A model generated the notes under the pieces. It made no database searches and was not told where the DNA came from. It was given only the letters and a program-made list of their open reading frames with translations. From positions 310,001 to 374,000 of the forward strand of contig NZ_VOBR01000006.1 of assembly GCF_007845675.1 (NCBI RefSeq): a stretch of DNA of 64,000 nt. Reading direction: 5' to 3'. A program made the translations under genes and the position numbers. Shown in pieces: positions 35,194 through 47,192 of the stretch. Source of the DNA: Lentzea tibetensis. GTDB lineage: Bacteria; Actinomycetota; Actinomycetes; Mycobacteriales; Pseudonocardiaceae. Position 1 is the first letter of the stretch, and the number at the start of each line of letters is the position of its first letter.

Positions 35194-35847
35194 CTACTGC
35201 GAAACCCCGTACACCGACCGGAACCACACCGATGTGAGCGTGTCCACGAGCTCGCGATCACGCGCCGCGGACTTCCTGCCGAGCGTGAGGTTGAAGCAGG
35301 CGGCCTCGTTCATGCTGATCAGCACGGTGGCCAGCCCGCGCGCACTGGGCGGGCCTGCCGTCGCGACGCCCGCCGCGCGTTCGATCTCGATCTGCTGCGC
35401 GGTCGCGTCGATGAACCGGTGCGCGACCTCGGCCCAGAACTCGCGCATCATCGAGTTCGTGTCCCGCGCGCGCACCGCGGCCCGCAGCACCGGGCCGTGC
35501 TGGCGCCACAGGCCGACCGTCGCGGCGATCGCGCGGCGGATCGAGTCCTCCGGCGGTTCGCTCCCCCGGCGCAGCCACATGGCCGCCGACTCGTACAGCC
35601 CTTCGGAAACGCGTTCGGACAGCGCGTACAGCACTGCCTCGCGTGATTCGAAATGGAAATAGAAGGTGGATCTCGAGATGCCCGCGCCCGAAGTCAGCTC
35701 GTCGACCGCGATCTCGTCGAGCGGCTTCGTTTCCAGCAACCGTTCAGCCGTGTCGAGAATGGCCTGCGAAGTAAGATCACCTTTACTTCGCTTGCGCCTC
35801 GATCCGGCTTGACTCACGGGGGCCGAGCGTTGGGACATGGCGAACAT
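35194..35847 (-). CDS. TetR-family transcriptional regulator (SDR operon)
   Basis: About 215-218 residues. The N-terminal helix-turn-helix reads QAILDTAERLLE...IAVDELTSGAGISRSTFYFHFES, followed by a variable helical ligand domain. Start alternatives are ATG 35847 (MFAMSQRS) and ATG 35838 (MSQRS); neither has a strong ribosome site. It lies directly upstream of the SDR operon on the same strand, with a perfect operator palindrome between them. It is therefore the likely local repressor; the effector is unknown. Confidence 0.87.
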   Translation of the reverse strand: MFAMSQRSAPVSQAGSRRKRSKGDLTSQAILDTAERLLETKPLDEIAVDELTSGAGISRSTFYFHFESREAVLYALSERVSEGLYESAAMWLRRGSEPPEDSIRRAIAATVGLWRQHGPVLRAAVRARDTNSMMREFWAEVAHRFIDATAQQIEIERAAGVATAGPPSARGLATVLISMNEAACFNLTLGRKSAARDRELVDTLTSVWFRSVYGVSQ

Positions 35848-35897
35848 CTTGATGTACCGCCCGGCCGCCGTGAAAGCGGCCCCGCCACAGGATCGAT

Positions 35898-36530
35898 TCA
35901 GCGGCAAAGACGCAGACCAGCCGCCCGAACCTCGGGAAGGTCGTCCTCGGCGCACCCGGCGACCCGCACGCACGCGTCCGCACCCGCCGCGGCGAAGTCG
36001 GCGACTTCCGAAATGGCTTTCTCGCGCCTCGTCAGAATCACGCCTTCGACCAAGCCGAACACGAGATCGACGCGCACTTCAGGGCCGTCAACCAACTCTC
36101 CGTAGGCCACTTTGAGTGCCGCTCGTTCGGCACGAAACCGTGCGAAACGCTCGGAGTTCAGCTCGGGCAGGAGGTAGAGCGCGCCGAGGTTGTGCGCACC
36201 GCCGCAGAGAAGTGCGATGTCGAACTCGCTCAACGCCCACAGCTTCACCATCGGCGGCACGTCGAGCGCGCCCAGTTCCTCCGCGCGTTGCAGCGACGGC
36301 AGCACCGTGGCCTCGAGCAGCTCGGCGAGCACGTCGTCCTTGCCGCCGAAGTAGTGGTACAGCGAGGCCTGCCTCAGTCCGGCGCGCTGGGCGATCGCCC
36401 GAGTGGACGTCGCTGCGTAGCCCCGCGTGGTGAACAGCTCGGCCGCCGCGTCCAGCAGGTCCCGCCGCGAGTCGCCGGACACCCCGGTCGCCCTCGGCCT
36501 GCCCACCTTCCTCGGCTCCACGGAGATCAT
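35898..36530 (-). CDS. TetR-family transcriptional regulator (urea operon)
   Basis: 210 residues. The helix-turn-helix region is DLLDAAAELFTTRGYAATST and AIAQRAGLRQASLYHYFGGK (about 24-65); the ligand domain follows. It is transcribed divergently from the urea carboxylase operon across a 101-bp gap that contains a symmetric 22-bp sequence. It probably represses that operon and itself. Nearby gene content suggests urea, allophanate or a related nitrogen compound as signal (inference). Confidence 0.87.
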   Translation of the reverse strand: MISVEPRKVGRPRATGVSGDSRRDLLDAAAELFTTRGYAATSTRAIAQRAGLRQASLYHYFGGKDDVLAELLEATVLPSLQRAEELGALDVPPMVKLWALSEFDIALLCGGAHNLGALYLLPELNSERFARFRAERAALKVAYGELVDGPEVRVDLVFGLVEGVILTRREKAISEVADFAAAGADACVRVAGCAEDDLPEVRAAGLRLCR

Positions 36531-36585
36531 TCTGCCTTACCCAGGTGTCACAAGGGCTTCACGTGATCGGCACGACCCGACCCTA

Positions 36586-36607
36586 ATTTCGATCACATGA
36601 CAGAAAT
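36586..36607. promoter_or_regulatory. operator-like inverted repeat before the urea operon
   Basis: ATTTC-GA-TCA-CA-TGA-CA-GAAAT is symmetric over 16 of 22 bases and centred about 35 bp upstream of the permease start. It lies between the divergent TetR and permease genes. No structure resembling a ykkC guanidine riboswitch was recognised in this 101-bp region. Confidence 0.5.
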
Positions 36608-36631
36608 CCTCTGACCTGCGATGGAGACGTC

Positions 36632-38032
36632 ATGTCTGACGAGCTGTCCACGTTCGGGTACAAGCAGGAACTACGCAGGACGCTCGGCGGTTTCTCCGCG
36701 TTCGCCGCCGGCTTCTCGTTCGTCTCGATCCTCACCACGGTCTTCCAGCTCTTCGCCTTCGGCTACTCGTTCGGCGGCACGCTGCTGTTCTGGACGTGGC
36801 CCGTCGTGATCTTCGGCCAGCTGATGGTCGCGCTGAACTTCGCCTCGCTGGCCGCGCGCTTCCCGCTGGCGGGCTCGGTCTACCAGTGGGCGAAGAACCT
36901 GAGCAGCGGGTTCGCCGGCTGGCTCGCCGGGTGGACGATGCTGCTCGGCTGCGTCGTCGCGCTCGCGGCGGCCGCGATCGCACTGCAGATCGTGCTGCCC
37001 TCGGTGTGGCCGGGCTTCCAGCTCGTCGGCGGCGACCCGTCCGTCATGTCCGCTTCCGGTGCGACGAACGCCGTCGTGCTGGGCACGTTGCTCATCATCG
37101 GCACGACGATCGTCAACTCGGCGGGCGTCCGGCTCGTGGCGCGGGTCAACGACATCGGCGTCGCCGCCGAGCTCATCGGTGTCGTCGTGCTCATCGGCGG
37201 ACTGGTCACCTTCGCCGTGCGCGGGCCGCAGGTCGTGACGCAGAACCCCACCGGCACCACGGGTGCGGGCGTGTTCGCGGCGGCGCTGATGGCCGCGTAC
37301 GTGCTGTACGGGTTCGACACCGCGTCGTCGGTCGCCGAGGAGACCGTGGACGCGCGGCGCACCGGTCCGCGCGCGATCCTGCGCGCGCTGCTCGTGTCCG
37401 GGATCGGCGGCCTGGCCGTGGTGCTGTTCGCGCTGATGGCCGCGCCGTCGCTCACCGACGGAAGGCTTGCGGGCGAAGGACTTCCGTACGTCATCACATC
37501 GATCTTCGGCGACACTCTCGGACGGATCTTCCTCGCCGACGTCGCCGTGGCCGTGGTGATCTGCACGCTGACGATCCAGACCGCGACCGTGCGGCTGATC
37601 TTCTCGATGGCCCGCGACGGCGTGCTCCCCGCGTCGCGTTCGCTCGCGTCCGTCCACCCGCGGACCGGCACGCCGGTGGTCGCCACGGTGCTGGCAGGCG
37701 TGGTCGCGATCGGGCTGCTGGTGCTGAACCTGGGCAACGCGCAGCTGTTCGCGTCGCTCACCGCGACCTCGGTCGTGCTCGTCTACCTCGCCTACCTGCT
37801 GGTGACGCTGCCTCTGCTGCGCGAACGCCTGCGCGTCGGCTCCGGCCGCTGGATGCTCGTCGCCAACGCGCTGGCCGTGGCGTACGGGATCGCGATGATC
37901 GTCAACATCGCGTGGCCGCGTCCCGAGGTCTACAAGCCCGCGTTCTTCCCCGTCCTGTTCGTCGCCGCCGTCATCGTCGTCGGCAGGGTCGTGTGGCGTC
38001 CTGCCCGTCAGCTGGAGGTGCAGCCCGCATGA
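36632..38032 (+). CDS. APC-family amino acid/amine permease, urea operon
   Basis: 466 residues with about 12 predicted membrane segments. The APC-superfamily signature includes GGFSAFAAGFSFVSI at the start and GSVYQWAKNLS near 88-98. The chain ends in a short hydrophilic tail. The ribosome site GGAG lies six bases before the ATG. Its stop overlaps the next start (ATGA). Permeases of this type are commonly found with urea-carboxylase-associated genes and probably import the nitrogen substrate of the pathway. Which compound (urea, guanidine, an amine) cannot be read from the sequence. Confidence 0.9.
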   Translation: MSDELSTFGYKQELRRTLGGFSAFAAGFSFVSILTTVFQLFAFGYSFGGTLLFWTWPVVIFGQLMVALNFASLAARFPLAGSVYQWAKNLSSGFAGWLAGWTMLLGCVVALAAAAIALQIVLPSVWPGFQLVGGDPSVMSASGATNAVVLGTLLIIGTTIVNSAGVRLVARVNDIGVAAELIGVVVLIGGLVTFAVRGPQVVTQNPTGTTGAGVFAAALMAAYVLYGFDTASSVAEETVDARRTGPRAILRALLVSGIGGLAVVLFALMAAPSLTDGRLAGEGLPYVITSIFGDTLGRIFLADVAVAVVICTLTIQTATVRLIFSMARDGVLPASRSLASVHPRTGTPVVATVLAGVVAIGLLVLNLGNAQLFASLTATSVVLVYLAYLLVTLPLLRERLRVGSGRWMLVANALAVAYGIAMIVNIAWPRPEVYKPAFFPVLFVAAVIVVGRVVWRPARQLEVQPA

Positions 38033-38739
38033 ACACGTCGACCACGTACGGCGCGCGTGACCACGCTCGTGCGCAGGAACAGGAGGTCGAACGGCCGGAC
38101 GCGCCCGGCGCGTTCTGGGCGGAACGCGTGCAGCCGGACGGGTACGCGCACCGCGTGGTGGCGCGCGGCACGGTGCTGCGGATGGACGACGTGACCGGTG
38201 ACGCGTGTGCGCACGTGCTGCTGCACCACGCCGACCAGCCGTGGGAACGGCTCAACGTGGCGGACACCGTGAAGGTGCAGTGGAACGCGTACCTCGGTGC
38301 CGGGGTGCTGCTGCTGTCCGACCAGGGGCGGGTGCTGGCGTCGATCACCGAGTCGTCCGGCGCGCACGACGCGCTGTGCGGCACGTCGCCGCAGGGGCGG
38401 TCGCTGTTCACGCTCGCCGCGGCCAAGCACGGGCTGACGCCGCGCGACCTGCCGCCGAGCCTGTCGTTCTTCCAGGGCGTGCACGTGATGCCGGACGGGA
38501 AGCTCGACTTCACCGGTGCGTCCGGGCCGGGTTCGGTGACGCTGCGGGCCGAGCTCCCGCTGATCGTGCTGATCGCGAACACCGCGCACCCGCTGGGCTC
38601 CACGTGCTCCGCACTGGACGTGGCGGCGTGGCGTGGCGAACCGACCGCACCATCCGATCCACTGTGGACAGCCACTCCGGAAGGCCGCAGGGCGTTCGAG
38701 AACACTGCCGACTACTTGACCGCGCGGGGGTTGTCATGA
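38029..38739 (+). CDS. urea carboxylase-associated protein 2 (DUF1989)
   Basis: 236 residues starting MNTSTTYGARDHARAQEQ. It matches the DUF1989 / UCA2 family: GYAHRVVARGTVLRMDDVTGD, LNVADTVKVQWNAYLG, LLSDQGRVLASI, and cysteines in DALCGTS and GSTCSALDV that could bind metal. UCA1/UCA2 pairs accompany urea carboxylase. Their relatives have been reported to act as a two-subunit guanidine- or carboxyguanidine-related hydrolase in some bacteria, so the pathway may extend beyond urea (family knowledge, uncertain here). It overlaps both neighbours by 4 bp. Confidence 0.88.
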   Translation: MNTSTTYGARDHARAQEQEVERPDAPGAFWAERVQPDGYAHRVVARGTVLRMDDVTGDACAHVLLHHADQPWERLNVADTVKVQWNAYLGAGVLLLSDQGRVLASITESSGAHDALCGTSPQGRSLFTLAAAKHGLTPRDLPPSLSFFQGVHVMPDGKLDFTGASGPGSVTLRAELPLIVLIANTAHPLGSTCSALDVAAWRGEPTAPSDPLWTATPEGRRAFENTADYLTARGLS

Positions 38740-39319
38740 CTGTCGTTCCCGCCCGCGCGCCGTGGTCCGGCGTGATCGCACGCGGCCAGACGCTCACGAT
38801 CATCGACAGCGGTGGCAACCAGGCCGTCGACTTCCTCGTCTACGACGCGGCCGACACGTCCGTGCGGTACAGCGCACCGGACACGATCGTCATGCAGGGC
38901 AACATCTTCCTGACCTCCGGCAGCGTCCTGTACTCCGGCGCGCGCACGCCGTTGATGACCGTCGTCGAGGACACCTGCGGCCGGCACGACACGATCGGCG
39001 GGGCGTGCAGCAAGGAGTCCAACACGCTGCGGTACGGCCACCACACCCGGCCGCAGCACGCGTGCGTCGAGAACTTCCTGCTGGAAGGCTCGAAGTGGGG
39101 CCTCGGCAAGCGCGACCTGGTCAGCAACGTCAACTGGTACATGAACGTGCCGGTCGAGCAGGACGGCACGCTCGGCATCGTCGACGGCATCTCCTCCCCC
39201 GGCCTGCGCGTCGGGCTGCGGGCCGAGACCGACGTGCTGGTGCTGATCTCGAACTGCCCGCAGATCAACAACCCGTGCAACGGCTTCGACCCGACGCCGA
39301 TCGAACTGGTGGTGTCCTG

Positions 39320-39320
<1 letters not shown>
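38736..39320 (+). CDS. urea carboxylase-associated protein 1 (DUF1989)
   Basis: 194 residues, starting at an ATG that overlaps the previous stop. DUF1989 features are GQTLTIIDSGGNQAVDFLVY (about 18-37), MQGNIFLTSGSVLYSG, EDTCGRHDTIGGACS and SNCPQINNPCNG. The conserved cysteines and histidines resemble a metal site. It pairs with the preceding paralogue and probably forms a hetero-oligomer with it. Its stop overlaps the urea carboxylase start by one base (TGATG). Confidence 0.88.
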
Positions 39321-42681
<3,361 letters not shown>

Positions 42682-42685
<4 letters not shown>

Positions 42686-44250
42686 ACCGGGTGCGGCAGG
42701 CGTACGAACGCATTCGTCAGGTGGACCGGCCGGAGATCTGGATCGACCTGCGGCCGGAGTCGGATGTGCTGTCGGAGTTCGCTTCGGCTTCCGGCCCGCT
42801 GGCCGGGAAGTTGCTGGCGGTCAAGGGGAACATCGACGTCGCCGGGCTGCCGACGACGGCAGGATGCCCTGACTACGCGTACCAGCCCTCCGCTGACGCG
42901 CCGGTGGTGGCGCGGTTGCGTGCGCTGGGTGCCGTGGTGCTGGGCACGACGAACATGGACCAGTTCGCGACCGGGTTGGTCGGCACGCGATCGCCGTACG
43001 GGGCCGTGCGGTGCGCGGTGGATCCTTCGCGGGTGTCCGGCGGGTCGAGTGCCGGTTCCGCGGTGGCGGTCGCTCTGGGAATCGCCGACCTGGCGCTGGG
43101 AACGGACACCGCCGGGTCCGGGCGCGTGCCCGCGGCGTTCAACGGCATCGTGGGGCTGAAGCCGACTCGGGGCCTGTTGTCGATCTCGGGTGTGGTGCCC
43201 GCCTGTCGGTCCATCGACTGCGTGAGCATCTTCGCGCGTACGGCGCCGGAGGCTTCGTTCGCGTTGAGCTGCTTGACTTCTGAGCCGCTCGGCGGTCCGC
43301 CCGCGCTGCCTTACCGACTCGGTGTGCCTGTCGAGCTGGGTCCGCTGGCGCCTGGTTGGGACGCTGCCTTCTCGGCCGCTTCGCACCGGTTCGCCGGCGC
43401 TTCGCTCGTGCCGGTGGACATCTCGCCGTTCCTGGCGGCGGCGCGATTGCTGTACGAGGGCGCGTTCGTGGCCGAGCGGTACTCGGCGGTGGGGTCGTTC
43501 ATCTCCGCGCACCCCGACTCGGTGGACCCGACCGTCCGGTCGATCATCAGCTCTGCCGCGTCGCTGCCGGCTTGGCAGCTGTTCGACGATTTCGCGGCGT
43601 TGGAGAGCTTGAAGCTCGCCGCCGATGAGGTGATGTCGTCGGTCGACGCGTTGTTGCTGCCCACGACCACTTCGCACCCCACGCTGGCCGAGGTGGCGGC
43701 CGATCCGGTCGGGGTGAACAGCGGGCTGGGGCGGTTCACGAACTTCGCGAACCTGCTGGACTACGCGGCTCTGGCCATTCCGGCCGGTTCCGTGGACGGG
43801 TTGCCGTTCGGGGTGTCGCTGATCGGGCCGGCACACAGCGATCACCGGCTGAGCGCGATCGCTTCGTTCTTCGGTGACACGCGGAAGATCGCTGTCGTCG
43901 GTGCGCACCTGTCCGGTCAGCCGCTGAACCACGAGCTGGTCAGCCGGGGTGCGGTCCTGGTTTCCTCGACTAAGACCGCGTCCGCGTATCGTCTGTTCGC
44001 CCTGGACACTTCGCCGCCGAAGCCGGGCCTGGTTCGTGCCGGTGACGGCGCCGCGGTCGAAGCCGAGGTGTGGGAGCTGCCGGTGTCCGCGTTCGGTTCG
44101 TTCGTGGCGGGTGTGCCTGCCCCCATGGCGATCGGCAAGGTGGAACTGGCCGACGGCACGTGGGTGCCGGGCTTCACGTGCGAGCCCTTTGCCGTTTCAG
44201 GTGCGCAGGACATCACGTCGTACGGCGGGTGGCGAGCGTTCCTGTCGTGA
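42682..44250 (+). CDS. atzF: allophanate hydrolase
   Basis: 522 residues of the amidase-signature family. The catalytic Lys48 is in AVKGNID, the Ser-Ser pair in VSGGSSAGSA near 122-123, and the nucleophile Ser in GTDTAGSGRVPAAF near 146. A C-terminal domain typical of AtzF-like enzymes is present (LFALDTSPPKPGLVR to the end). It hydrolyses allophanate to two ammonia and two CO2, finishing the urea amidolyase pathway. It starts at a GTG overlapping the carboxylase stop (GTGA). Its last 38 bp overlap the convergent methyltransferase gene. Confidence 0.92.
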
Positions 44251-45019
44251 ACCGCATCCGGGTCGTGAGCACGAGGTCCCCTCGGGGCCCGCGCGCTTTC
44301 TCGATCTCGGCGAACGCGGCCGCGCACGCCTCGGGCATGGTCTCTTCGGGGACCGCTTCGAGCAACGCGCGGCCGCCGTGCGTCCACATCCACTCGAGCC
44401 ACTGCTCCGGATCCTTGAGCCTGCTTTCGAACGCCAGCTCTTCGACTCGGCCTTCGAAGCCGTTGCCGGTCAGCAGTTCCAGGAGGCTCTCCGGTGTGTC
44501 GAACACCGGGTTGCGCGGGGGCCGCTCGTACCCGGTGAACTTCGCCATCGCCTCAACGGCCTTGGCGAACCGTTCGTCCTCGGCGGCGAAGCTGTTGAAG
44601 ACGACCCGGCCACCGGGGCGCAGGATTCGCGCGTAGTTGCGCAGCGCCTTGGCCGGATCGGGGAGGAAGAAGATCACCAGGTTGGCGGTGACGACGTCGA
44701 ACGAGCGGTCAGGGAAGTCCGGCTCCTCGGCGTCGCCGATGCGGACCGTCGCGTTGGCGGGCGCGTCCTTCTTCGTGAGCTCGACCATCGTCGGCGCCAG
44801 GTCGGTGCCGACGACCGTGCGCGCGGTCTTCGCCGCCTCGACGAGCGCCGCACCCCGGCCGCAGCCGACGTCGAGCACGTCGTCGGTGGGCTTCAGGTCG
44901 GCCCTGCGGACCAGCTCCTTCGCCATGGGGAGGAAGAAGTCGACGTCGACCTTGTCGTAGGTCTGCGCCGCGCGGTCGAAGACCCCCGTGATGTACGACT
45001 TGGCATCCATGGTCTCCAT
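44213..45019 (-). CDS. class I SAM-dependent methyltransferase
   Basis: 268 residues (start ATG 45019; ATG 45010 also possible). The SAM-binding motif I is VLDVGCGRGAALVEA near 48-62, followed by the acidic loop GTDLAPTMVEL, RIGDAEEPDFPDRSFDVV and a motif near PGGRVVF. The C-terminal helical part fits small-molecule methyltransferases of the Methyltransf_11/25 type. The substrate is unknown. The gene is single, convergent with and overlapping allophanate hydrolase by 38 bp. A 198-bp gap upstream carries the palindrome GGAACGTTCC at 45094-45103. Confidence 0.88.
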   Translation of the reverse strand: METMDAKSYITGVFDRAAQTYDKVDVDFFLPMAKELVRRADLKPTDDVLDVGCGRGAALVEAAKTARTVVGTDLAPTMVELTKKDAPANATVRIGDAEEPDFPDRSFDVVTANLVIFFLPDPAKALRNYARILRPGGRVVFNSFAAEDERFAKAVEAMAKFTGYERPPRNPVFDTPESLLELLTGNGFEGRVEELAFESRLKDPEQWLEWMWTHGGRALLEAVPEETMPEACAAAFAEIEKARGPRGDLVLTTRMRFTTGTLATRRTT

Positions 45020-45217
45020 CGTGCCCGGTTCCCCTGGTCGACTCACCTTCGCTTGATCAACGGCCCGTTCACTCGCCGGGCTGGGAATTTCGCGGAACGT
45101 TCCGGCCCCGCCGATCGTTGCGCAATTCGGAAGCGCGCGGGGGCAGCGGGGCTCGCCTGTGCCGGGGCCTGTGGACAACTGTGTGCGGGATCCGGCGGGA
45201 CCGGGTAGGAATGGGAC

Positions 45218-46204
45218 GTGGATCCGGTACGGGCACTCCGTCAGGTCGCCTTCCAGCTCGAACGAGCAGGCGAGCCGACCTACCGCGTGCAGGCGTTCCG
45301 CAAGGCGGCGGCGATCGTCGCCGAGCTCGACCCCGACGAGGTGGTCAAGCGCTCCCGCGTCGGCACGCTGACCGACCTGCCCGGCATCGGCAAGTCCACC
45401 GCGGGCGTCGTGGCCGACGCACTGGCCAAACGCGAACCCCGCTACCTCGACAAGCTCCGCAAGGTCGAGATCACCGGCGGGGACGAGCTGCGCGCCAAGC
45501 TCCGCGGCGACTGCCACACCCATTCCGACTGGTCGGACGGCGGCAGCCCGATCCGCGAGATGGCCGAGGCGGCCCGCGACCTGGGCCACGAGTGGATGGT
45601 CCTCACCGACCACTCGCCACGCCTGACCGTCGCGAACGGACTCACCGCCGCCCGCCTCCGCCAGCAGCTCGAGGTCATCGCCGAGCTGAACGTGTCGCTC
45701 GCGCCGTTCCTGATCCTCACCGGCATCGAGGTGGACATCCTCGACGACGGCTCACTCGACCAGGACCCGGACCTGCTCGCCCAACTCGACGTCGTGGTGG
45801 CGAGCGTGCACTCGAAGCTCCGCATGCCGCGCGCCGAGATGACCGAACGCCTGCTCACCGCGGTCGCCAACCCGCACGTCGACATCCTCGGCCACTGCAC
45901 CGGACGCCTGGTCGTGGGCAAGGGTCGCCCCGAGTCGGAGTTCGACGCCGCGGCCGTGTTCGACGCCTGCGCCTCGCACGGCACCGCTGTGGAGATCAAC
46001 TCGCGGCCTGAGCGGCTGGATCCGCCCCGGCGGCTGTTGTCGATGGCCGTTGAGGCCGGGTGCACGTTCGCCATCGACAGCGACGCTCACGCGCCTGGGC
46101 AGCTCGACTGGCTGGGGTACGGGTGTGCTCGTGCTGAGGAGTGCGGGGTCGATCCCGGCACGGTGATCAACACTCGGGCTGCTTCGCGGTTGTTGACCGG
46201 CTGA
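45218..46204 (+). CDS. PHP-domain phosphoesterase with helix-hairpin-helix
   Basis: 328 residues, GTG start with AGGAA upstream. The N-terminal third resembles the DNA-binding part of family X DNA polymerases: YRVQAFRKAA near 22-31 and a helix-hairpin-helix TDLPGIGKSTAG near 52-63. The C-terminal PHP domain carries the metal ligands GDCHTHSDWSDG near 97-108, LTDHS, GIEVDI, SVHS, GHC and SDAHA. The arrangement matches the C-terminal half of bacterial PolX without the polymerase palm. PHP proteins hydrolyse phosphoesters, here perhaps on DNA ends or nucleotides. The activity is not proven by sequence. Confidence 0.9.
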   Translation: MDPVRALRQVAFQLERAGEPTYRVQAFRKAAAIVAELDPDEVVKRSRVGTLTDLPGIGKSTAGVVADALAKREPRYLDKLRKVEITGGDELRAKLRGDCHTHSDWSDGGSPIREMAEAARDLGHEWMVLTDHSPRLTVANGLTAARLRQQLEVIAELNVSLAPFLILTGIEVDILDDGSLDQDPDLLAQLDVVVASVHSKLRMPRAEMTERLLTAVANPHVDILGHCTGRLVVGKGRPESEFDAAAVFDACASHGTAVEINSRPERLDPPRRLLSMAVEAGCTFAIDSDAHAPGQLDWLGYGCARAEECGVDPGTVINTRAASRLLTG

Positions 46205-46420
46205 TCAGGCTGGCTCTGCGTACGCCGCATGGGGCGATCGGGCCGGCCCGGCACGCACCGCACCGGCTGGTCGGGCTGGCTCGCTTGCGCTGCACCGGAT
46301 GATCAAGCTGCTCGCGCGCACCGCACCGGGGTGATCAAACTGACCTGCGTGCGCCCAACCGGGCCGACCGGGCTGGCCCTCACGCATCCGGTGATCAACA
46401 CGCGGCCGGCATCGCGGCAG
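46199..46420. repeat. decayed repeats around TGATCA boxes downstream of the PHP gene
   Basis: The 190-bp gap holds several related pieces around TGATCA: CGGCTGATCAGGCTGG, GGATGATCAAGCTG, GGGTGATCAAACTG and CCGGTGATCAACACGCGG. The last also resembles the coding end of the PHP gene (GGTGATCAACACTCGGG at about 46162), suggesting local duplication and decay. No gene was recognised in it. Confidence 0.35.
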
Positions 46421-47105
46421 ACGTGCGAACGAGGTGGTCGTACCAGGCGACCAACGGCCCAGGCTGCTCAATGGCATGCCGCCAAGCAGCCCGACAGAGC
46501 CGCAACACGGGCGTCGCGTCCCACCGAGCGACGAGCGACTCCAGCGAGGACTCGGCAAGAGACCCGAGCGCGTACCGCCGATCGATCCCCGAACACAGCG
46601 GCACGACGGTCCCATCCTCCTCCACCACCAACGGGTCAAGCCGAAGGAAGTCATCCGGACGAGTGAGCAGCGCAGTCCGCGACGCGACGTCGAACTGCAC
46701 CTCGACGGCGTGCTCGGAGGCGATCGACCGCACCTCGACGGCAGCACGGACGAGCTCGACCTCGTCGACGCCGGAGGGGCAGATGCGCACCTTGCGGGCA
46801 CCATCAGCCACCGCGGCCGCGGCGAGGACGCGCAGCGGGCACGAAGTGGTCAGCTCGATCGACGCGGTCACGCGGTGCGAGGTGTGGGATGCCACGTCAC
46901 CGGCGTCGACCACCAGTTCGGCCGGCTCGCCGCACGCCGCGAGCCAGCGCGCGGCACGCACTTCCAAGGCACGCACTTCCAAGGCACCAGCGCGCACATC
47001 CAGGTCCATGTAAGCAAGGAGCATCCAGGTGACCTGCTGATACACGGATGTCGCCAGATCAGGACCCCGACCATGCGCAGGAGGAACGGTTACGCGGCCG
47101 TTCAC
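46395..47105 (-). CDS. hypothetical protein, possibly decayed radical SAM protein
   Basis: Up to 236 residues; the start is uncertain (GTG 47105 without a ribosome site, or ATG 47024 after AGGT). The C-terminal part (LVVEEDGTVVPLCSGIDRRYALGSL) resembles the C-terminal region of actinobacterial radical SAM/SPASM proteins. IELTTSCPLR resembles the start of a radical SAM cluster, but the CxxxCxxC cysteines are not complete (only the first is present). A 15-bp in-frame tandem duplication gives ALEVRALEVR. It may be a degenerate enzyme. It is divergent from the secreted metallophosphatase. Confidence 0.6.
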   Translation of the reverse strand: MNGRVTVPPAHGRGPDLATSVYQQVTWMLLAYMDLDVRAGALEVRALEVRAARWLAACGEPAELVVDAGDVASHTSHRVTASIELTTSCPLRVLAAAAVADGARKVRICPSGVDEVELVRAAVEVRSIASEHAVEVQFDVASRTALLTRPDDFLRLDPLVVEEDGTVVPLCSGIDRRYALGSLAESSLESLVARWDATPVLRLCRAAWRHAIEQPGPLVAWYDHLVRTSAAMPAAC

Positions 47106-47192
47106 CGGATGGCCGTCCGAGGATCATCCGGCCGTGCTCACGCGTCCCTACCGTTCCCGGAGCCCTTGTCCGGCAACAGGAAGCGAACAGGC

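Noticed and set aside
36531-36631. ykkC-type guanidine riboswitch before the urea carboxylase operon
   Set aside because: The 101-bp leader is short and I could not find the conserved paired regions. A covariance search would be needed to exclude it fully.
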